From assembly GCF_008329535.1 (NCBI RefSeq), contig NZ_NPKR01000006.1, forward strand, positions 310,001 through 374,000: a DNA stretch of 64,000 bases, in the 5' to 3' direction. Within the stretch, counting starts at the first letter, position 1, and each line of letters begins with the position of its first letter. The position numbers and the translations under genes are program-made. Positions 50,626 to 59,146 of this stretch are shown piece after piece. Under the pieces are notes generated by a model. The model did not search any database, was not told where the DNA came from, and saw only the letters and a program-made list of their open reading frames with translations. This DNA is from Mycolicibacterium sp. P1-18 (GTDB taxonomy: Bacteria > Actinomycetota > Actinomycetes > Mycobacteriales > Mycobacteriaceae).

Positions 50626-51690
50626 GTGACCGCCCGTCTCCGACCCGAATTGGCCGACCTGCCCGCCTACACGCCGGGCAAGACGGTGCCCGGCGCGATC
50701 AAGATCGCCAGCAACGAGACCGTCGACGGTCCGCTGCCCAGCGTGCGGGCCGCGATCCTGGCCGCGACCGACGGCATCAACCGCTACCCCGACAACGGCT
50801 ACGTCGAGCTCAAGGAACGCCTCGCCAAGCATCTCGACGGTGGCGCCTTCGCCCCCGAGCACATCTCGGTCGGCGCCGGCTCGGTCAGCCTCAGCCAGCA
50901 GCTCATCCAGATCACCGCCACGGTCGGCGACGAGGTGCTCTACGGCTGGCGCAGCTTCGAGATCTATCCCCTGCAGGTCCGCACCGCGGGCGCCACGCCG
51001 GTTCAGGTGCCCTTGACCGACCACACCTTCGACCTGGACGCGATGCTGGCCGCGATCACCGATCGCACCCGGCTGATCTTCATCTGCAACCCGAACAACC
51101 CGACGTCGACCGTCGTCGACCCGGACGCCCTCGCCCGCTTCGTCGCCGCGGTGCCCAGCGACGTCCTCGTCGTCCTGGACGAGGCGTACGTCGAGTACAT
51201 CCGCGACGGCATGGTGCCAGACAGCTTCGGCTTGGTGCGCAACCACCGCAACGTCGTTGTGCTGCGGACGTTTTCGAAGGCCTACGGGCTCGCGGGCCTG
51301 CGCATCGGCTACGCCGTCGGCGATCCGGACGTCATCTCGGCGCTGAGCAAGGTCTACGTGCCCTTCACCGCGACCACCGTCTCCCAGGCGGCGGCCATCG
51401 CATCGATCGACGCCGCCGACGAGCTGCTGGCCCGCACCGACGCCGTCGTCGAGGAGCGCGCCCGCGTCACCGCGACGCTGCGAGAGGCCGGCTTCACCGT
51501 GCCGCCGTCGCAGGCCAACTTCGTCTGGTTGCCCTTGGCGGAGGACACCAACGCCTTCGTCAACGGTGCCGCCGACAACCGGATTCTGGTGCGGCCCTAT
51601 GGTCAAGACGGTGTGCGCGTCACCGTCGCCGCGCCGCACGAGAACGACGCCTTCCTCGAGTTCGCCACCGCCTGGATGGGACACAGATGA
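50626..51690 (+). CDS. hisC2: Histidinol-phosphate/aromatic aminotransferase HisC2
   Basis: A 354-residue fold-type I aminotransferase: SNETVDGPLPSVRAAI at the N-terminus, CNPNNPTS, DEAYVEYI, and the PLP Lys218 in TFSKAYGLAGLRIGYA. The family comprises histidinol-phosphate and aromatic aminotransferases; the mycobacterial second copy (Rv3772) is thought to serve phenylalanine/tyrosine synthesis, which fits tyrA in the same window. GTG start at 50626. Its stop overlaps the next start (ATGA). Confidence 0.92.
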   Translation: MTARLRPELADLPAYTPGKTVPGAIKIASNETVDGPLPSVRAAILAATDGINRYPDNGYVELKERLAKHLDGGAFAPEHISVGAGSVSLSQQLIQITATVGDEVLYGWRSFEIYPLQVRTAGATPVQVPLTDHTFDLDAMLAAITDRTRLIFICNPNNPTSTVVDPDALARFVAAVPSDVLVVLDEAYVEYIRDGMVPDSFGLVRNHRNVVVLRTFSKAYGLAGLRIGYAVGDPDVISALSKVYVPFTATTVSQAAAIASIDAADELLARTDAVVEERARVTATLREAGFTVPPSQANFVWLPLAEDTNAFVNGAADNRILVRPYGQDGVRVTVAAPHENDAFLEFATAWMGHR

Positions 51691-52160
51691 GTACCGCGCG
51701 AAAGACGTTCGCCGCGTTGACCGAACGCGCCGAGCAGATTCCCGACGCCGAGCTGGACGCGTTCTGGGACACCCTGCAGCCCGCCACCGTCGACTTCATG
51801 ATCGGGGAGTGGAAGGGCGGTGAGTTCGACACCGGGCACCGCGCCAACGGGTTCATGAAGCGGCTCAACTGGTTCGGCAAGACGTTCCACTCGGCCTCCG
51901 ACGCCAAGCCGCTGGTGTGCCTGGACGCCGAGGGAAACAAGTTCTCCAACACCGAGGCCATGAAGGGCGAGGCGAGCCTGTGGCTCGAGGAGTTCCGTGG
52001 TGAGGTGACGGCGTCGATGGTCTACGACGGCGCACCGGTGCACGACCACTTCAAGAAGGTCGACGACAACGCCGTCATGGGCATCATGAACGGCAAGGGC
52101 TCGCTGGACGACAGCACCGGCTCGCCGCGTCACCTGTACTTCTACCTGGAACGCGTCTAG
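51687..52160 (+). CDS. GXWXG/DUF4334 protein
   Basis: A 157-residue protein with an N-terminal GXWXG motif region (MIGEWKGGEFDTGH) and a C-terminal DUF4334 region (EFRGEVTASMVYDGAPVHDHFKKVDDNAVMG ending in HLYFYLERV). These two domains commonly occur together in actinobacterial proteins that are probably lipocalin-like; no function is known. It is translationally coupled to hisC2 by a 4-bp overlap. Confidence 0.85.
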   Translation: MSTARKTFAALTERAEQIPDAELDAFWDTLQPATVDFMIGEWKGGEFDTGHRANGFMKRLNWFGKTFHSASDAKPLVCLDAEGNKFSNTEAMKGEASLWLEEFRGEVTASMVYDGAPVHDHFKKVDDNAVMGIMNGKGSLDDSTGSPRHLYFYLERV

Positions 52161-52177
52161 CCCCTATCGTCTCTCAG

Positions 52178-52576
52178 ATGAGGACGCGCGTTCTGGTCGC
52201 CGCCGCGCTCGTGGTCGCCGCCGCGGTTGCCGGCTGCGACCGCACCACCGAGGGCACCGTGGCGATGACCACCGAGGCCGGTCCGCCGCTTCGGAGCTCG
52301 ACGTCGCGGCCCACCCCGTCCTCGCCGCGGACCACGCTTCCGCGGACGTCGTCACCGGCCCTGCCTCCGGGCGACGCGCTGTCGCTGACGTGCAAGGACT
52401 ACGTCGGCCTCGACGAAGCCAGCCGCACCGCGGTGGTCCAGGAGATCCTCAAGGACCAGACCTCGGTGCTCAGCCCGGGTGACGCGGACATCGCCAAGAC
52501 GCTGGCCGACGCGGTGTGCACGTTCCTGCCCGACAGCACGGTGGCCGAGATCCTGCTCGGCGAGACCCCGCCCTGA
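52178..52576 (+). CDS. Small lipoprotein
   Basis: A 132-residue lipoprotein: lipobox VAGC with the modified Cys at residue 20, followed by DRTTEGTVAMTTE, a Ser/Thr/Pro stalk to about 65, and a C-terminal helical domain with two Cys (LSLTCKDYVGLD and DAVCTFLPD) that could pair. Similar mycobacterial lipoproteins share the CDRTTEGTVAMTT opening; their role is unknown. It lies 17 bp after the DUF4334 gene. Confidence 0.8.
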   Translation: MRTRVLVAAALVVAAAVAGCDRTTEGTVAMTTEAGPPLRSSTSRPTPSSPRTTLPRTSSPALPPGDALSLTCKDYVGLDEASRTAVVQEILKDQTSVLSPGDADIAKTLADAVCTFLPDSTVAEILLGETPP

Positions 52577-52608
52577 GACGTGTCGCGAATGGCCGTAGCC
52601 TTCCAGCC

Positions 52609-53433
52609 ATGGGCGATGCATACGAATCCCTCACCGTCGACGTCGACGACCACGTCGCTCGCGTCACGCTAACGGGTCCCGGCAAGGGCAATTCCATGGG
52701 GCCGGCGTTCTGGGCCGAGCTCCCCGTGGCGTTCACCAAGCTCGACGCCGATCCGGACGTGCGCGCCATCGTGCTCACCGGCTCGGGCAAGAACTTCAGC
52801 TACGGGCTTGACCTGGCGAGCATGGGCGGCACCCTGGCGCCGGTGCTGGCCGAGGGCGCGATGGCCAAGCCGCGCACCGAGTTTCACACCGAGCTGAAGG
52901 CCATGCAGGGCTCCATCACCGCGGTCGCGGACTGCCGCACACCGGTGATCGCGTCGGTTCACGGCTGGTGCATCGGCGGCGGGGTCGACCTGATCTCGGC
53001 CGTCGACCTGCGCTACGCCAGCGCCGACGCCAAGTTCTCGGTACGGGAGGTCAAGCTCGCCATGGTCGCCGACGTCGGCAGCCTGGCACGGCTGCCGCTG
53101 ATCCTCTCCGACGGCCATCTGCGGGAACTGGCGTTGACGGGCAAGGACATCGACGCCGCGCGCGCCGAGAAGATCGGCCTGGTCAACGACGTCTACCCCG
53201 ACGCGGAGGCCTCGCTGGCCGCCGCGCACGAGACCGCCCGCGAGATCGCCGCCAACCCACCGCTGGTGGTGCGGGGCATCAAGGACGTCCTCGACGAGCA
53301 GCGCACGGCGCAGGTCTCGGCGAGCCTGCGGTACGTGGCGGCGTGGAACTCGGCGTTCCTCGCGTCGAAGGACCTGACCGAGGGCATCACCGCCATGTTC
53401 GCCAAGCGGCCACCGGAGTTCACCGGCGAGTAG
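52609..53433 (+). CDS. echA21: Enoyl-CoA hydratase EchA21-like
   Basis: A 274-residue crotonase. The oxyanion motifs are in GSGKNFSYGLDLASMGG and HGWCIGGGVDLISAVDLRYAS, and an acidic residue of the active site lies in REVKLAMVADVGSLARLP, a pattern shared with delta3,5,delta2,4-dienoyl-CoA isomerases. It probably acts on unsaturated acyl-CoA in beta-oxidation. The name follows its position next to hisC2 and tRNA-Ser as in M. tuberculosis. Its stop lies 2 bp from the 3' end of the convergent tRNA-Ser(TGA) gene. Confidence 0.88.
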   Translation: MGDAYESLTVDVDDHVARVTLTGPGKGNSMGPAFWAELPVAFTKLDADPDVRAIVLTGSGKNFSYGLDLASMGGTLAPVLAEGAMAKPRTEFHTELKAMQGSITAVADCRTPVIASVHGWCIGGGVDLISAVDLRYASADAKFSVREVKLAMVADVGSLARLPLILSDGHLRELALTGKDIDAARAEKIGLVNDVYPDAEASLAAAHETAREIAANPPLVVRGIKDVLDEQRTAQVSASLRYVAAWNSAFLASKDLTEGITAMFAKRPPEFTGE

Positions 53434-53435
53434 AG

Positions 53436-53522
53436 CGGTGGCGGAGGGATTTGAACCCCCGGACGGTGTTAGCCGTCTCTCGCTTTCAAGGCGAGTGCAT
53501 TAGGCCGCTCTGCCACGCCACC
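53436..53522 (-). tRNA. tRNA-Ser(TGA)
   Basis: On the minus strand an 87-base class II tRNA with acceptor arms GGTGGCG/CGCCACC, anticodon stem CTCGC/GCGAG with loop CTTGAAA (anticodon TGA, codons UCA and by wobble UCG), long variable arm and discriminator G. Its acceptor and T-arm closely match those of tRNA-Ser(CGA) at 35 kb. Confidence 0.95.
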
Positions 53523-53565
53523 GCCGACAACTCTAGGCGACGCGGGCGGTAGTAGCGTTGGGGCC

Positions 53566-54549
53566 ATGCGTGCCATCGTCCCCGAACCGGGCAAGGACCT
53601 CGACTGGCGGGAAGTCCCCGACGTCACCGCCGCCGACGGCGAGGTCGTGATCGACGTCGTCACCGCGGGGGTCAACCGCGCGGACCTGCTCCAGGCCGCC
53701 GGTCACTACGCACCGCCGCCAGGCGCCAGCGAGACGATCGGCCTGGAGGTCTCCGGGCGAATCTCGGAGGTGGGTGCCGGGGTCACCGCGTGGAGCGTCG
53801 GCGAACCCGTCTGCGCGCTGCTCGCCGGTGGCGGCTACGCCGAGCGCGTCGCGGTGCCCGCCGGGCAGGTCATGCCCATCCCCGACGGTCTGGGGCTGCA
53901 CGAGGCCGCGGCGCTGCCCGAGGTGGCGTGCACGGTGTGGTCGAACCTCGGCATGACCGCGCACCTGACCGGCGGACAGACGGTGCTGTTCCACGGCGGC
54001 GCAAGCGGTATCGGCACCCACGGCATTCAGGTGGCACATGCGCTGGGCTGCCGCGTCGCCGTGACCGCAGGCTCGGCCAAGAAGCTGGAGGTGTGCCGCG
54101 CCCTCGGCGCCGACATCACGATCAACTACCGCGACGAGGACTTCGTCGAGCGGATCAAGGCCGAGACCGACGGCGTGGGCGCCGACGTCATCCTCGACCT
54201 GCTGGGGGCGTCGTACCTGGACCGCAACATCGACGCCGTGGCGCCGGACGGCCGCATCATCGTCATCGGCTTCCAGGGCGGGCTGAAGGCGGAGTTGAAC
54301 TTCGGCAAGCTGATGGCCAAGCGGGCCGGGGTCATCTCCACGGCGCTGCGGTCACGGCCGGTCGAGGGGCCGTCGGGAAAGAGCGCCATCGTCGCCTCGG
54401 TGGTGGAGAACGTGTGGCCGATGGTCGCCGACGGTCGAGTGCGTCCCATCATCGGCGCCGAGCTTCCCGTCGAGGAGGCCTCAGACGCCCACCGACTGCT
54501 GGAGTCCGGCGACGCTCACGGGAAAGTTCTTCTGCGCATTCGTGATTGA
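53566..54549 (+). CDS. NAD(P)H quinone oxidoreductase (zinc-free MDR family)
   Basis: A 327-residue medium-chain dehydrogenase/reductase of the quinone oxidoreductase/PIG3 type: MRAIVPEPGKDLDWREVPDV start, VNRADLLQAAGHYAPP, the cofactor motif FHGGASGIGTHGIQVAHALG and the NADPH-site SAKKLEVCRALGAD. The zinc-binding Cys/His of alcohol dehydrogenases are absent. It probably reduces quinones or enoyl compounds. Rv3777 is the positional counterpart. Convergent with the class V aminotransferase homologue, 9 bp between stops. Confidence 0.92.
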   Translation: MRAIVPEPGKDLDWREVPDVTAADGEVVIDVVTAGVNRADLLQAAGHYAPPPGASETIGLEVSGRISEVGAGVTAWSVGEPVCALLAGGGYAERVAVPAGQVMPIPDGLGLHEAAALPEVACTVWSNLGMTAHLTGGQTVLFHGGASGIGTHGIQVAHALGCRVAVTAGSAKKLEVCRALGADITINYRDEDFVERIKAETDGVGADVILDLLGASYLDRNIDAVAPDGRIIVIGFQGGLKAELNFGKLMAKRAGVISTALRSRPVEGPSGKSAIVASVVENVWPMVADGRVRPIIGAELPVEEASDAHRLLESGDAHGKVLLRIRD

Positions 54550-54558
54550 AAGATGTAG

Positions 54559-55755
54559 CTAGCCGAGCGAGGCGATGGCGCGCACCAGCTGGTCGACCTC
54601 GGCCATCGTGGTGTAGTGCGCCAGCCCGACGGTGACGGCGCCGCCGATGTCGTTGACCCCGATCAGCTCGAGCACCCGCGACGTGGTGTTCAACGACGCC
54701 AGCACCCCGTTGTCGGCGAGCCGCTGCACGACTCGCGCGGCCGGGACGCCGTCGAGGGCGAAGCTCAGCACCGGGATGCGTTCCTCGGGCTGGCCGATGA
54801 CCATCACCAGCGGCAGCGACCGCAGCGACGTCAACAGGTACTCGAACAGCCGGTCCATGTAGGCCGCCGCCGATTGCATTGAGACCGACAGTCTTTCGCG
54901 CCGGGTCCCGGTCGCTGACTCGTCCAGGTTCGCCAGGTACTCGACGCTGGCCACCACCCCGGCGAGCATCCCGAACTGGTGGGTCCCCATCTCCAGCCGC
55001 TCGACACCGGTCGCCAGCGGGTCCAGCGACACCGACCCGAACGTCTCGATCGTCGAGGGGTCGCGGAACACGAGTGCGCCGATGGGCGGGCCACCCCATG
55101 CCACGGTGTTCACCGCGAGGATGTCGGCCTCGATCTCGTTGACGTCGACCAGCCGGTACGGCGCCGCGGCCGAGTGGTCGACGACCACCGTGCCGCCGTT
55201 CTCGTGCAGGAGCTTGGTCACCGGTCGCAGATCGGTGACGGCGCCGATCGCCGAGGACGCCGACGTGATCGCGACCAGCTTGGTCGGCTTGTCGATCAGC
55301 GATTCCCACTGATAGGCGGGCAGCTCACCGGTCTCGATGTCCACCTCGGCCCACTTGACCTTGGCGCCATAGCGATTCGCCGCGCGCAGCCACGGGGCGA
55401 TGTTCGCCTCGTCGTCGAGCCGCGTGACGACCAGTTCGTGCCCCAGCCCGACGCGCGACGCCGAGGCGTCGGCCAGGGAGGTCAGCAGGATGGCGCGGTC
55501 GGCGCCCAGCACCACGCCGCGCGGGTCGGCGCCGACCAGATCGGCCACGGCCTGCCGGGCGGCGTGCAGCACGGCCGCGCTGCGCAGCGCGGCGGGATGC
55601 GGACCCTGGCCGGTGGTCATGGAGCCGCGGAACGCGGTCGAAACGGTGGTCGCCACCGAGTCGGGCAGCAGCATGCCGTTCTGCGCGTCGAAGTGCACCC
55701 AGCCGTCGCCCAGTGACGGGTGCAAACCACGCACCCGGGCGACGTCGTATGCCAT
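54559..55755 (-). CDS. Class V aminotransferase/cysteine-desulfurase homologue lacking the PLP lysine
   Basis: A 398-residue protein with the class V fold: ANIAPWLRAANRYG, the TSASSAIGAVTDLRPV turn, and VVDHSAAAPYRLVDVNEIEAD, where the ring-binding Asp and His are kept. At the place where the Schiff-base Lys is expected (S-x-H-K in cysteine desulfurases) the sequence reads AVNTVAWGGPPIG with no Lys. The protein therefore may not form an internal aldimine. Rv3778c at the same place is annotated as an aminotransferase. A redirected or non-enzymatic role is possible. ATG 55755; divergent from the membrane glycosyltransferase-like gene. Confidence 0.85.
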   Translation of the reverse strand: MAYDVARVRGLHPSLGDGWVHFDAQNGMLLPDSVATTVSTAFRGSMTTGQGPHPAALRSAAVLHAARQAVADLVGADPRGVVLGADRAILLTSLADASASRVGLGHELVVTRLDDEANIAPWLRAANRYGAKVKWAEVDIETGELPAYQWESLIDKPTKLVAITSASSAIGAVTDLRPVTKLLHENGGTVVVDHSAAAPYRLVDVNEIEADILAVNTVAWGGPPIGALVFRDPSTIETFGSVSLDPLATGVERLEMGTHQFGMLAGVVASVEYLANLDESATGTRRERLSVSMQSAAAYMDRLFEYLLTSLRSLPLVMVIGQPEERIPVLSFALDGVPAARVVQRLADNGVLASLNTTSRVLELIGVNDIGGAVTVGLAHYTTMAEVDQLVRAIASLG

Positions 55756-55864
55756 GCCTGCCACCTTCGAGCCCTGTGAATACCGCGACCGAACCGAGTG
55801 CCGGTGGTGCCCGCCGGACGCACGCCGTGGCGGACCAATTCACCTGCGTGGTCATACTAGTGCA

Positions 55865-57811
55865 GTGAGCTTGGCGTCCGGAGTGCTAGTCGCGTGGGCG
55901 TTGCTCATCATCCCGGGAGCAACCATCGCGCGGGCCGCTCAGCTAACGTGGCCGGCGGCCGTCGCCGTCGCCCCCGCACTGACCTACGGCACCGTGGCGC
56001 TGGCGATTCTGCCCCTCGGCGCCGTGGGCGTCCCGTGGAATCTGCTGACCGCACTGCTCGCCCTTCTCGTCGTGGTGGCCGTCGTCGCAGGTTTGCAGGC
56101 AGCGCGGACGCGGTGGCGTGACCGGACCCCGGACGAGGAGACGATGGGGCGGGGTCCGGCGCTCGTCGTCGCCGCGGGAGTCGCCCTCGGTGCGACCTTG
56201 ATCACACTCGCAGCAATCCGCGGCATGCCGAACTGGCAATCCATTCCCAGCACCTGGGACTCGGTCTGGCACGCCAACACGATCCGGTTCATCCTCGAAA
56301 CCGGGCAGGCCTCGCCCACCCACATGGGTGAGCTGCGCAACGTCGAGACCCACGACGCGCTCTACTACCCGTCGGCGTTCCACGCCCTCGCCGCGATCCA
56401 GTGCCAACTGACCGGCGTCGCCGCCACCACCGCGTACACGTTGAACTCCCTGGCCGTGGCGGTCTGGCTGTTCCCGGCCAGCGCGGCGGCGCTCGCGTGG
56501 CAGCTGCTGCGCGGCCGTGACGTCGGCCAGTGGCAGGCGGCGGGCTCGGCGGCCGCCGCGGCGGCCCTGGCGGCGTCGTTTACCGCGGTGCCCTACGTGG
56601 AGTTCGACACCGCGTCGATGCCCAACCTGGCGGCGTACGGGTTGGCCGTGCCCACCGCGCTGCTGACCATCTCGGCGCTACGACACCGCGACCGGATTCC
56701 GCTGGCCGTGCTCGCGCTGCTGGGCGTGTTCTCGGTGCACATCACCGGCGGCGTGGTCACGGTGCTCTTCATCACGGGCTGGTGGTTGGCCGAGGGGCTG
56801 TGGCGACCGGTCCGCGGCCGGCTGGCCGACTTCGGCACCCTGGTCGCGGTCGCCGCGCCGGCGGTGCTGCTGCTGCTGCCCCAGTTCGTCGGCGTCCTGC
56901 AGCAGGCCGAGATCATCGCCGGGCACGAGTTCGACACCCACGAGGGCAAGAAGAAGGCGCTGTTCGACGCCGTCGTGCAGCACACCAGACATCTCAACGA
57001 CTATCCGATCCAGAACGCGCTGATCGCGCTGGCAGCGATCGGCTTCGTGGTGCTCCTGGTGCGGCGCATCTGGTGGCCGGCCGCGATCTGGCTGGTGCTG
57101 GTGTACTCGATCATCCACTCGTCGGCGCCGTTCGGCGGAGCGCTCGGCAAGGTCACCGCGCTGTTCACCGACCTCTTCTACAGCGACCCGCGCCGGCTGT
57201 CGGCGGTGGTGACGTTGCTGCTCACGCCCATGGCGGGCATCGCGCTGTTCTTCCTCGCCGCGGTCGCCCTGGCCGGGCTGCGGCGGGTCGCGCCCCGGCT
57301 GAACGCCCGCGTGGGCCACGCCGTCGTCGCGGTGGTCCTGGTGGCGGTGCCCGTCGGCCTGGCCTGGCATTACTTTCCCCGGCACCGGCACCTCATCGGC
57401 GAGAAGTACGACCAGGTGATCATCGACGACAAGGACCTCGAGGCGTTCGCCTACCTGTCGACGTTGCCCGGAGCCCGCGACACCCTGATCGGCAACGCCA
57501 ACACCGACGGCACGGCCTGGATGTACGCCGTCACCGGTCTGCACCCGCTGTGGACCCACTACGACTACCCCCAGCAGCAGGGACCGGGTTACCACCGCTT
57601 CATCTTCTGGGCCTACGCCGACGACGCCGACCACGATCCCCGGGTGGCCGAGGCGGTCCACGCGCTCGACATCAAGTACGTCATCACCAGCACCCCGGTG
57701 GTCCGTGGGTTCGTCATGCCAGACGGACTAGTGTCGCTAGGAAAGTCGAAGTCGTGGAGGTTGATCTACGACAACGGCGAGGACCACATCTATGAGTGGC
57801 AGGGAAGTTAG
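55865..57811 (+). CDS. Large GT-C-like integral membrane protein (Rv3779-like)
   Basis: A 648-residue protein with about 13-14 transmembrane helices followed by a soluble C-terminal part (from about 500) containing AFAYLSTLPGARDTLIGNANTDGTAWMYAVTG and HYDYPQQQGPGYHRF. An Asp-rich outer loop after the early helices (STWDSVWHANTIRFIL, about residues 130-145) resembles GT-C glycosyltransferases using polyprenyl-phosphate sugars. The M. tuberculosis homologue Rv3779 has been linked to polyprenyl-phospho-sugar use in cell-wall glycan decoration. GTG start at 55865. First gene of a block leading to bpa and wzt-glfT1-wzm. Confidence 0.85.
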   Translation: MSLASGVLVAWALLIIPGATIARAAQLTWPAAVAVAPALTYGTVALAILPLGAVGVPWNLLTALLALLVVVAVVAGLQAARTRWRDRTPDEETMGRGPALVVAAGVALGATLITLAAIRGMPNWQSIPSTWDSVWHANTIRFILETGQASPTHMGELRNVETHDALYYPSAFHALAAIQCQLTGVAATTAYTLNSLAVAVWLFPASAAALAWQLLRGRDVGQWQAAGSAAAAAALAASFTAVPYVEFDTASMPNLAAYGLAVPTALLTISALRHRDRIPLAVLALLGVFSVHITGGVVTVLFITGWWLAEGLWRPVRGRLADFGTLVAVAAPAVLLLLPQFVGVLQQAEIIAGHEFDTHEGKKKALFDAVVQHTRHLNDYPIQNALIALAAIGFVVLLVRRIWWPAAIWLVLVYSIIHSSAPFGGALGKVTALFTDLFYSDPRRLSAVVTLLLTPMAGIALFFLAAVALAGLRRVAPRLNARVGHAVVAVVLVAVPVGLAWHYFPRHRHLIGEKYDQVIIDDKDLEAFAYLSTLPGARDTLIGNANTDGTAWMYAVTGLHPLWTHYDYPQQQGPGYHRFIFWAYADDADHDPRVAEAVHALDIKYVITSTPVVRGFVMPDGLVSLGKSKSWRLIYDNGEDHIYEWQGS

Positions 57812-57830
57812 ATCCGAGGGAGTTTCAGAC

Positions 57831-58334
57831 GTGACGAGTAACGCCGACGAGAACGACATCGAGGTCATCGGGGACGTCTCCGCGATGGGCGACGACGCCG
57901 ACGGCAAGTCCCTGAGCGAGCTGGTGGAGCAACCGGCCAAGGTCATGCGCATCGGCACCATGATCAAGCAGCTCCTCGAGGAGGTGCGGGCGGCTCCGCT
58001 GGACGACGCCAGCCGGAGCCGGCTGCGCGACATCCACGCCCGCAGCGTCCGCGAGCTGGAGGAAGGGCTCGCTCCCGAACTGCGCGAGGAACTCGAGCGG
58101 CTCGCGCTGCCCTTCGGGGAGGACGTGCTGCCCTCGGACGCCGAGCTGCGGATCGCCCAGGCCCAGCTGGTCGGCTGGCTGGAGGGTCTGTTCCACGGCA
58201 TCCAGACGGCGCTGTTCGCCCAGCAGATGGCGGCGCGCGCGCAGCTCGAGCAGATGCGCCAGTTGCCGCCGGGTGCCGCCGGCGGGCCGGGTCCGCGAGG
58301 CCCGGCGAGTTCCGGCACGGGGCAGTACCTCTAG
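57831..58334 (+). CDS. bpa: Bacterial proteasome activator Bpa/PafE
   Basis: A 167-residue helical protein nearly identical in its core to Rv3780: SLSELVEQPAKVMRIGTMIK, helices with LLEEVRAAPLDDASRSRLRD and AELRIAQAQLVGWLEGLFHG, and the C-terminal GQYL tail that docks into the 20S proteasome. Bpa forms a dodecameric ring opening the gate without ATP to degrade unfolded proteins such as HspR. The GTG at 57831 with GAGGGAG upstream was preferred; an ATG at 57792 would overlap the previous gene. It starts 19 bp after the membrane protein. Confidence 0.93.
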   Translation: MTSNADENDIEVIGDVSAMGDDADGKSLSELVEQPAKVMRIGTMIKQLLEEVRAAPLDDASRSRLRDIHARSVRELEEGLAPELREELERLALPFGEDVLPSDAELRIAQAQLVGWLEGLFHGIQTALFAQQMAARAQLEQMRQLPPGAAGGPGPRGPASSGTGQYL

Positions 58335-58336
58335 CG

Positions 58337-59146
58337 GTGGTCGATCCCCACATCGAGACCCAGAACGCGTGGGTCGAATTTCCGATCTTCGACGCCAAGT
58401 CACGGTCGCTGAAGAAGGCGTTCCTGGGCAAGGCGGGCGGCGCGATCGGAACCAACGAGTCCAACGTCGTCGTCATCGAGGCCCTTCGCGACATCACGCT
58501 GTCGCTCAAGATGGGCGATCGCGTCGGCCTCGTCGGGCACAACGGCGCCGGCAAGTCGACGTTGCTGCGCCTGCTGTCGGGCATCTACGAACCGACGCGC
58601 GGCTCGGCGACCGTCCGGGGCCGGGTGGCGCCGGTGTTCGACCTGGGCGTCGGGATGGACCCCGAGATCTCGGGGTTCGAGAACATCGTCATCCGCGGCA
58701 TGTTCCTGGGGCAAACCCGCAAGCAGATGGCGGCCAAGGTCGACGAAATCGCCGAGTTCACCGAGCTCGGGGACTACCTCTCGATGCCGCTGCGCACGTA
58801 CTCGACCGGCATGCGGGTGCGGTTGGCCATGGGCGTGGTCACCAGCATCGACCCCGAGATCCTGCTCCTCGACGAGGGCATCGGCGCGGTGGACGCCGAG
58901 TTCATGAAGAAGGCCCGCACCCGGCTGCAGGATCTGGTGGCCAGGTCCGGAATCCTGGTCTTCGCCAGCCATTCCAACGAATTCCTCGCCCAGCTGTGTG
59001 ACACCGCCATGTGGGTCGACCACGGCACCATCCGGTTGACCGGCGGCATCGAGGACGTCGTGCGAGCCTACGAGGGCGACGACGCGGCCCACCACGTCCG
59101 CGAAGTGATCGAGGAGAACAAGCGCTCGGACGTGCGGCGTGAGTGA
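58337..59146 (+). CDS. wzt: Galactan exporter ATPase Wzt (RfbE)
   Basis: A 269-residue ABC ATPase of the polysaccharide-export type: Walker A GLVGHNGAGKSTLLRLLSG, signature YSTGMRVRLAMG, Walker B ILLLDEGIGAVD, H-loop FASHSNEFL. It energises movement of the lipid-linked galactan of arabinogalactan across the membrane with the permease encoded two genes on. It lacks a C-terminal carbohydrate-binding domain. GTG start 2 bp after bpa; its end overlaps glfT1 by 8 bp. The M. tuberculosis gene is Rv3781. Confidence 0.92.
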   Translation: MVDPHIETQNAWVEFPIFDAKSRSLKKAFLGKAGGAIGTNESNVVVIEALRDITLSLKMGDRVGLVGHNGAGKSTLLRLLSGIYEPTRGSATVRGRVAPVFDLGVGMDPEISGFENIVIRGMFLGQTRKQMAAKVDEIAEFTELGDYLSMPLRTYSTGMRVRLAMGVVTSIDPEILLLDEGIGAVDAEFMKKARTRLQDLVARSGILVFASHSNEFLAQLCDTAMWVDHGTIRLTGGIEDVVRAYEGDDAAHHVREVIEENKRSDVRRE

